Source: DASZFV01 sp035549075 (lineage in GTDB: Bacteria; Myxococcota_A; Polyangia; Fen-1088). From it: DNA of 64,000 nucleotides. Each line of letters begins with the position of its first letter. Position 1 is the first letter of the stretch. The stretch is from positions 3,128 through 67,127 of the forward strand of contig DASZRT010000087.1 of the NCBI GenBank assembly GCA_035549075.1, read 5' to 3'. Shown here piece by piece: positions 40,509 through 46,800 of the stretch. The translations under genes and the position numbers were made by a program. The notes beneath the pieces were generated by a model. That model worked only from the letters and a program-made list of their open reading frames with translations. It did not search any database and was not told the origin of the DNA.

Positions 40509-40581
40509 TGGGCCCAGCAGGGTTCGAACCTGCGGCCTACGGATTAAAAGTCCGCAGCTCTGCCAGCTGAGCTATGGGCCC
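40509..40581 (-). tRNA. tRNA-Lys (anticodon TTT)
   Basis: A full cloverleaf: acceptor stem GGGCCCA with TGGGCCC, a D-arm TAGCTCAGCTGGCAGAGC, an anticodon arm GCGGACTTTTAATCCGT with anticodon TTT, and a T-arm GCAGGTTCGAACCCTGC. CCA is not encoded. No direct repeat of its 3' end was seen nearby. Confidence 0.95.
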
Positions 40582-40639
40582 GGCAGAAGTACGGGCGATT
40601 TCTCGCGCACCGGCGGTGATCCGTCAAGGCAATCGCGGC

Positions 40640-40668
40640 TTGGCCTCGATCGCCGCCGGCGATACAAT
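40640..40668 (+). promoter_or_regulatory. Promoter of the RiPP-like operon, giving a nearly leaderless message
   Basis: TTGGCC (40640-40645), a 17-base spacer and TACAAT (40663-40668; five of six consensus bases). The predicted start near 40675 is only about 3 bases before the pqqD-like ATG at 40678, and no ribosome binding site is visible, so the first gene is probably translated from a leaderless mRNA. Confidence 0.5.
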
Positions 40669-40677
40669 CGCCGCGCG

Positions 40678-40983
40678 ATGAAAGTTCCTCGACGCGCCGA
40701 CGGGTATGTCAGCCGGCTCTTCGACCAGGAGACGGTCGTGGTTCCGGTGCGAGCGGGGGTGGCGAATCTCGAGACGATCTTCACCATGAACGGGGTCGGC
40801 TCGACGATCTGGGCGCACATCGACGGGAAGGCTTCGGCGGCGGACTTGGCGCGGGCGGTGGTCGCGGAGTACGCGGTGGGCGAGGCGGAGGCGGAGGCGG
40901 ACGTCGCGGAGTTCGTCGAGCTTTTGGTCTCGAAAGGGCTCGTCGTCGTCGAAGGTCGGCTGGACGTGGGGGCCGGGGGATGA
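40678..40983 (+). CDS. PqqD-like RiPP recognition element protein
   Basis: A 101-residue PqqD/RRE-fold protein. The core has FTMNGVGSTIWAHIDGKASAADLARAV, then DVAEFVELLVSKGLVVVEG, the winged-helix pattern that grips leader peptides in RiPP systems. It is separate from the radical SAM enzyme, which follows in a 4-base overlap (ATGA), so both are translationally coupled. It should deliver the precursor to the enzyme. No PQQ genes are near, so it is not pqqD itself. Confidence 0.85.
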   Translation: MKVPRRADGYVSRLFDQETVVVPVRAGVANLETIFTMNGVGSTIWAHIDGKASAADLARAVVAEYAVGEAEAEADVAEFVELLVSKGLVVVEGRLDVGAGG

Positions 40984-42257
40984 AGGCCGAGGCGCTGGAC
41001 TACGGCGCCTTCAGCCGGGCGCTGCACGTTCGGGCGCGCGGGCGGCGGCTGCCAGTCAACGGCTCGATCGAGGTCACGCACCGGTGCCCGCTCGCGTGCG
41101 CGCACTGTTACAACAACCTCCCGGTCGGCGACGCCGAGGCGCGCAAGCGCGAGCTGTCGAAGGACGAGCTCTGCCGCATCATCGACGAGCTCGCGGACGC
41201 GGGCGGGCTTTGGCTGCTGTTCACGGGCGGCGAGATCTTCGCGCGCGCGGACTTCCTCGACATCTACAAGCACGCCAAGTCGCGCGGCTTCCTCGTCACC
41301 CTGTTCACGAACGGCACGCAGATCACCGAAGCCATCGCCGACACGCTGGTCGAGTGGCCGCCGTTCTCGATCGAGATCACCCTGTACGGCGCGACGCGCG
41401 AGACGTACGAGCGGCTCACGCGCGTCGAGGGCTCGTTCGATCGCTGCATGCGCGGGATTCGGCTTCTGAAAGAGCGCGGGCTGCCGCTCACGCTGAAGAC
41501 GGTCGCCGTCACGATCAACCGGCACGAGGTCGGCGACATGCAGCGCCTCGCCGACGCGCTGGGCGTGGGCTTCAAGTTCGACGGGATGATCAACGCGCGC
41601 ATCGACTGCTCGCACCGCCCGCTCGAGGTGCGGCTCTCGCCGGGCGAGATGGTGCAGCTCGATCTCGAAGATCCCGTGCGCGCGGCGGAGTGGGCGAATT
41701 TGCTCTCGCGGCGCGCGGCGACGCCGCCGCCCAAGAACGACACCGTCTATCACTGCGGCGGCGGCACGAGCGCGTTCGCGATCGATCCCGAGGGCAAGCT
41801 GAGCATCTGCGTGCTCTCGCACCAAGATGCGTTCGATCTGCGCGCGGCCGGCTTCGCCGAGGCGTGGGAGGACTTGGCGAAGGTGCGGGCGCGGCCGGCG
41901 ACGCGCGCCACGAAGTGCACGAGCTGCGGCATCCGCGAGATCTGTTCGACGTGCGCGGCGACGGCCGAGCTCGAGCACGGCGACGCCGAGACGCCCGTCG
42001 ACTACTTCTGCGAGGTGGCGCACCTGCGCGCGCTCGGCGTGGGGCACACGCCGCCCGCGCACGGCGACTGCGCCTTCTGCGAGGGCGGCGCCGAGCACGC
42101 GCGCCTGCTCGAGGAGCTGGGGGCGGTCCAGCGCGGCATGCGCAGCGGACGGCGCCACCTCGCCGTCGTGCCCGAAAGCGCGACGGCGTTGCGCTCGGGA
42201 TGTGGCAGCGGCGGGTGCGGCAACTGCGGCGGGGACACGATCGGAGGACAGCCATGA
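40980..42257 (+). CDS. Radical SAM/SPASM peptide-modifying enzyme
   Basis: A 425-residue protein. The radical SAM cluster C36-x3-C40-x2-C43 (RCPLACAHCYNN) is followed by the GGE-type motif FTGGEIF. A SPASM domain after residue 250 has CGGG, then CVLSHQ and CTSCGIREICSTC. The extreme C-terminus has another Cys-rich tail (GCGSGGCGNCGG), possibly for a third cluster or for zinc. Such enzymes form C-C, C-S or C-N crosslinks or epimerise residues in a leader-guided peptide; which of these happens here is not readable. It overlaps the precursor gene by 4 bases. Confidence 0.9.
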   Translation: MKAEALDYGAFSRALHVRARGRRLPVNGSIEVTHRCPLACAHCYNNLPVGDAEARKRELSKDELCRIIDELADAGGLWLLFTGGEIFARADFLDIYKHAKSRGFLVTLFTNGTQITEAIADTLVEWPPFSIEITLYGATRETYERLTRVEGSFDRCMRGIRLLKERGLPLTLKTVAVTINRHEVGDMQRLADALGVGFKFDGMINARIDCSHRPLEVRLSPGEMVQLDLEDPVRAAEWANLLSRRAATPPPKNDTVYHCGGGTSAFAIDPEGKLSICVLSHQDAFDLRAAGFAEAWEDLAKVRARPATRATKCTSCGIREICSTCAATAELEHGDAETPVDYFCEVAHLRALGVGHTPPAHGDCAFCEGGAEHARLLEELGAVQRGMRSGRRHLAVVPESATALRSGCGSGGCGNCGGDTIGGQP

Positions 42258-42427
42258 GCGCGGACGACCCAACGCCCGAGAAGAAGCCGTACCAGAAGCC
42301 GACGCTCTCGGAGGTCGCGCTCCGCCCCGAAGAGGCCGTGCTCGGCAACTGCAAGACATTGTCGATCTCGGGACCGGCGATGCCCGACTGCACGTACGCG
42401 GGCGGCTGCGCGGCCCCGGGTTCGTGA
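42254..42427 (+). CDS. RiPP precursor peptide (57 residues)
   Basis: A 57-residue peptide. The leader-like part has KKPYQKPTLSEVALRPEEAV followed by LGNCK, a pattern (Y-x-K-P-x-L ... PEEAVL ... C-K) seen in radical SAM precursor peptides. A likely core from about residue 35 has Pro, Met, Thr, Tyr, a Gly pair and two Cys (C46, C52), and ends AAPGS with Ser57 last. A third Cys (C33) is at the leader/core junction. It starts ATG 42254 in an ATGA overlap with the enzyme gene and shares GTGA with the kinase gene. Confidence 0.75.
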   Translation: MSADDPTPEKKPYQKPTLSEVALRPEEAVLGNCKTLSISGPAMPDCTYAGGCAAPGS

Positions 42428-43317
42428 GCGCGGGCTTCTCGCTCTCGGGCTTCTCACTGGCCATCGCGGGCCTTCGCCTCGACGTCACGGCCGATGACGA
42501 TTTGCCGATCGCGCCCGAAGGCTCGGCGCGCAAGTTCGTCGTCGAGCCGGACGGCTCGCCGCCGACGGCGCGGCTGCACGCACGCTGGGGCGATCCGCGC
42601 GTGCCCGACGCGCCCGTCGGGTTCGATTCGGGCAAAGGGCTTTGGCGCCTCTACCACACGGCGAACGGACCCGAGATCGTCTTCACGTCGCCGATGCTGG
42701 GCGAGGCGCCGTACCAGACGGCGTCGTTCAGCGACGATTTTCGCCGCGGCCTCGTGACGCTCCGGCGCGCGCCGTTCGCCGATCGGGGGGCGATCTACCC
42801 GCTGCACTACCCGCTCGACGAGGTGTTCATGGTGCATCTGCTCGCGCGCGGGTTGGGCGTCGAGCTGCACGGCGCGGCGGTCGTGCTGCCCGACGGGCGC
42901 GGGTGGCTCTTCGTGGGCGAGTCGGGCGCGGGGAAGACGACGCTCGCGCGGCTGTGGCGCGTGGCGCCGGGCATGACGGTGCTGAGCGACGAGCGCGTCG
43001 TCGTGCGCGCCGACGACGAGGGCGGCTTGTCGTTGTACGGAACACCCTGGCACGGCGACGGTCACATCGCGGAGCCGGGCCGCGCGCGGCTCGATCGCGT
43101 CTTCTTCCTGCGCCACGGCGAGCGCAATGCGCTCACGCCCGTCGAGGGCGGCGCCGCGGTCGCGCGGCTCTTCGCGTGCGGCTTCACGCCGTTCCACGAC
43201 GCGGCTGGGCTCGACTTCAGCTTGGAGTTGCTCGGGCGCGTCGTCCGCGCGTGCCGTTGCGCCGAGCTGTCGTTCGTTCCGCGCGCCGACGTGGTGCCGT
43301 TTCTCCTGGGATCCTGA
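42424..43317 (+). CDS. HprK-related kinase
   Basis: A 297-residue protein. A long N-terminal domain (about 1-135) precedes a P-loop kinase domain with GESGAGKTTLARLW near residue 160, LSDERVVVRAD and a C-terminal PFHDAAGLDFSLELLGRVVRA. It belongs to the HprK-related families found beside PqqD-like proteins and radical SAM enzymes or lasso-peptide genes. In lasso clusters (paeninodin type) such kinases phosphorylate the C-terminal Ser of the precursor; here the precursor also ends in Ser. That is an inference. The GTG at 42424 overlaps the precursor stop by 4 bases. Confidence 0.75.
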   Translation: MSAGFSLSGFSLAIAGLRLDVTADDDLPIAPEGSARKFVVEPDGSPPTARLHARWGDPRVPDAPVGFDSGKGLWRLYHTANGPEIVFTSPMLGEAPYQTASFSDDFRRGLVTLRRAPFADRGAIYPLHYPLDEVFMVHLLARGLGVELHGAAVVLPDGRGWLFVGESGAGKTTLARLWRVAPGMTVLSDERVVVRADDEGGLSLYGTPWHGDGHIAEPGRARLDRVFFLRHGERNALTPVEGGAAVARLFACGFTPFHDAAGLDFSLELLGRVVRACRCAELSFVPRADVVPFLLGS

Positions 43318-43402
43318 GCGCGCGTCAGAGACCCGACGCACCGGCGAAAATACGTCGTCAAGATGCCGTCGCGCCCACCGATGGGACTCGAGAGGAATCT
43401 CG

Positions 43403-43852
43403 GTGTCTCTCCCCTCGTTCAGCGCCGTCGCCGAGAGTTTGCTCGCGGCGGGGGTGAGCATCCGCTTCCGCGCGGGCGGTCGCAGCATGAGGCCGGCTCT
43501 GCGCGACGGCGATCATCTGACGGTCGCGCCGATCGCGGCGCGCGACGTTCGTGTGGGCGACGTCGTGCTGTGCACGATGCCACGTGGGCCGGTCGCGCAC
43601 CGCGTGCGCGCGATCGACGCGGCGGTCGAGGGTGTGGCGCGATTTGTTCTTCGCGGGGACGCGGCGATGGCGCCGGATCGGCCGGCGGCTGGGCCGCAGA
43701 TTTGGGGGCGCGTGGTTCGGGCGGAGCGGGACGGGCGTGCTTTTCCGGTCGGCGGGGTTTTGAGGCGGCGGGTGGCGCTCGTGAAAGTGCGGCTGCGCGA
43801 GGCGATCGCAGAAGCGCGGGCGTTCGCGGTCGCCCGCCCGGCGACGCGCTGA
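43403..43852 (+). CDS. S26-type peptidase, probable precursor processing or export enzyme
   Basis: A 149-residue protein of the signal-peptidase (S24/S26) fold. The nucleophile Ser is in GRSMRPALRDGDHLTV. The second catalytic position is His-Arg in VAHRV, as in the S26B group with a Ser-His dyad rather than Ser-Lys. An obvious membrane anchor is absent. The start is a GTG at 43403 with a GAGAGGA upstream. It lies 85 bases after the kinase gene, in the same direction, and is probably the last gene of the operon. It is the best candidate to cleave the leader. Confidence 0.7.
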   Translation: MSLPSFSAVAESLLAAGVSIRFRAGGRSMRPALRDGDHLTVAPIAARDVRVGDVVLCTMPRGPVAHRVRAIDAAVEGVARFVLRGDAAMAPDRPAAGPQIWGRVVRAERDGRAFPVGGVLRRRVALVKVRLREAIAEARAFAVARPATR

Positions 43853-43883
43853 CCGAGGCAGACCCTCTCCCGGCGCAGAGCTT

Positions 43884-46800
43884 CTAGCGACGGCGACGGC
43901 GTGCGAGCGCCAGGCCGAGCGCGATGCCGATGAGCGAGATCGGTGCGCGTGAGCCGTGCGCGGCGATGGTGCACCCTCCTGCTTCGGGCGCGGCGTCGAT
44001 GGGCGCGGCGGCGCTCGTGGTCGCGATGGGGGACGGCGCCGCGGAGCCTGCGGCGACGGCTTCGGCGGGCGACTGCGCGGTGGGCTTGCTGCCGCACGCA
44101 CCAGCCGACGTGGGCGCGATGGGGCCGTAGAGCTCGCTCGCGAGATCGAACGACACGTCTTCGATCCAATAACGGCGACCCGCATCGGCCGAGCCGGGAT
44201 CGACGATCGAGTAAGCGTGGCCGCCGCCGCCCGACAGGCCCGCGGCCTCGATGAGGCTCGGGTTGAGCTGGACGCGCGCGCCGTTCACCTCGCGGTAGAC
44301 GTTGAAGCCGAGCGTGTCGATCTCGTAGCCCGTGCGCCACGTGACGGTCGTGCCGTCGCAGCCTTCGCTCGCGTCCATGGCGACGAGCTCGGTCACGGTG
44401 AACGAGCTGCCCGCGATCTCGCCGGCCGCGCCCGTCGTGTACGTGTAGAAGGTCGACGGCGACAGCTGGTTGTTGTAGTCGGTCGTGATCCAGTCGATCG
44501 TGCGCGCCGTGTTCGACATGCGGTACTCGTCGACGGTCGCCGCGAGGAACTCCTCGGCCGTCGTCGTGTAGTTGTCCTGCACCCAGCGGCCCTCGCGGCC
44601 CATGTTGCGCGTGTCGTTCGTGAACGAGCCCGACGAGATCGTCACCGTGTTGATGAGGTTGGCGTCGACGTAGAGGCTGAGCGACGTCCCGCTGTGCGTC
44701 GCCGACACGTAGTGCCACGTGCCCGTCGCGATCGACGTCGACGTGAAGACGTCGTTGAGGCCGCCGTTGCTGTCGTCGCGCGCGAGGATCATGAGCATGT
44801 TGGCCGTCGTCGTCTTGCCGTCGCGGCCCACCATGAAGTCGATGACCTGGTTCGAGCTCGTGCTGCTGCGGAACGACCAGAGGGCACCGGCGCTGTCGGA
44901 CGTGTTGAGCCAGGCCGACAGCGTGAAGGACCCGCCGCTCGCGACGTCGAGCGACGTGCCCGAGTTGGTCGCGATGTAGCCCGTCGAACCGTCGAACGTC
45001 ACGCCGGCGCCGATGCGCGCGCTCGACGCCTGCGTGACGGTACCGTTGGGCGTGCCGTTGTTGGCGTTCGACGTCGAGTCGGTCATGGCGCCCGAGCCCG
45101 ACGGCGTCTGGTTGAGGTGCCACACGCCTTTGAAGCTCGAATTCCACGTCGACGTGATCTGCTCCGTCGTCGTCGAAATCGCCTTGTTGCCCATGAGGAG
45201 GCGGATCTGCGTGTTGCCGGTGTTGGTCTGCGCGTTGAGCCCGGGGACGTTGACCCACGCGATGATGGTTCCGGTCGTCGGGTCGTAGCTCTCGATCTCG
45301 TGGGCGAGCGTGCACTCGGTCGGGCCGCCGCAGACCGTCGCGTCGAAGCCCTGGAACGCGATGTCGTAGGGTTTCGTCGCCGTCGTCGCGCGCAGGCGGC
45401 CGCCGTTGGCGAGCGACTTCAGGCTCGGGTCGGTGACGCTGAAGAGGATGGGGTAGTTCGAGAGCGTCGTCGGCGACGTCGCCGTGCCGACCTTCGTGCG
45501 ATCGATCGTGATGATCTTGTAATAGTCGAAGCGGCCGAGCTTGCACGTGCTGGGCGAGCCCGTGCAGACGTAGGTCGACTCGACGGTGCACGTCGACGAG
45601 CAGCCGTCGCCGTTCGTGAGGTTGCCGTCATCGCACGCCTCGGTGCCCGCGACGACGCCGTCGCTGCAGAACGTCGTGCACACGTTGGGCGTCGCCGTGT
45701 TGCACGTGTAGCCGGTCTCGGTCGTGCAGGTCGACGAGCAGCCGTCGCCGCTGACGATGTTGCCGTCGTCGCAGGACTCGCCCGCGATGCGCGTGCCGTC
45801 GCCGCACGACGCGAGCGCCTCGGCGCCCAGGCTGAAGGTCGAGGCGGGCGTGCCCTGCGTGTTGTAGTCGGTCGTGATCCAGTCGATCGAACGGATCGTC
45901 TTCGAGATGCGGAGCTCGTCGAAGCTGCCGGCGAGATAGCGCTGGTCGGTCGTGCCGTAGCTCGCGGCGACCCAGTTGCCCTCTCGACCGATGTTCTGGT
46001 AGTTGCCCGTCGAGCCCGTCGTGATCGTCCCGGCGGCGGCCGAGCCCGTGCCCAAGCCGGCCAGCGCGCCATCGAGATACACCGTGACGGTGCTCGTGCT
46101 GCGGGTGACGACGATGTTGTGCCACGCACCGTCGCTGACGGTCGTCGTGCCGACGTACTCGGCGTAGGGGGTGCCGCCCGCGTCGGAGCGAATGAGCACC
46201 GTGAGCTTGCCCGCGGCCGTCGTGCCGCCGTCGTAGCCGATGTTGATGTCGATCACCGGGTTGCCGGCGCCGTTGTCACGCTGCGAGAAGATCGGGCCCG
46301 ACGAATCCGTCGTGTTGAACCACGCCGAGTAGGTGAACGTGTCGGTCGCCGTGTAGTTGAACTTCGTCGAGCGGTAGTCGAGGTAGCCGTCGCCCGTCGT
46401 GCCGGTCGTCGCGACGCCCGAGCCGATCTTGCCGGTCGTCGTCGCGGGCGTCGTCGTGCCGCCGTAGGCGGCGTTCGCGGGTGTCGACGTCGAGTCGGAC
46501 TGCGGCGACGTCGCCTGGTTGAGGTGCCACACGCCCTGGAAGCTCGTGTCCCAAGTGCCGGTCGCGTTCTGCGTGGGCGTCGTGACGCTCGCGTCGCCGT
46601 ACTTGACGTAGATGACGGTGTTCGACGTCGCCGACACCGTCTTGAGCGCGGGGATCTGCACCCAAGCGATCACGTGGCCCGTCGCCGCCGTGTAGCTCTC
46701 GATCTCGTAGTTGAACGTGCACGTCGACGGGCCGCCGCACGTCGTCGTGTCGGCGCCCTGGAAGCTGATGTCATAGCCGTTGAGGTTCGTGACGTGGCCC

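Noticed and set aside
39837..40581. Possible integration site at the two tRNA genes
   Set aside because: No integrase gene, no direct repeat of either tRNA 3' end and no composition change nearby.
40678..42257. Pyrroloquinoline quinone biosynthesis (pqqD, pqqE)
   Set aside because: There is no pqqA-like precursor with the Glu-x3-Tyr motif and no pqqB or pqqC; the precursor found is Cys-containing and accompanied by a kinase.
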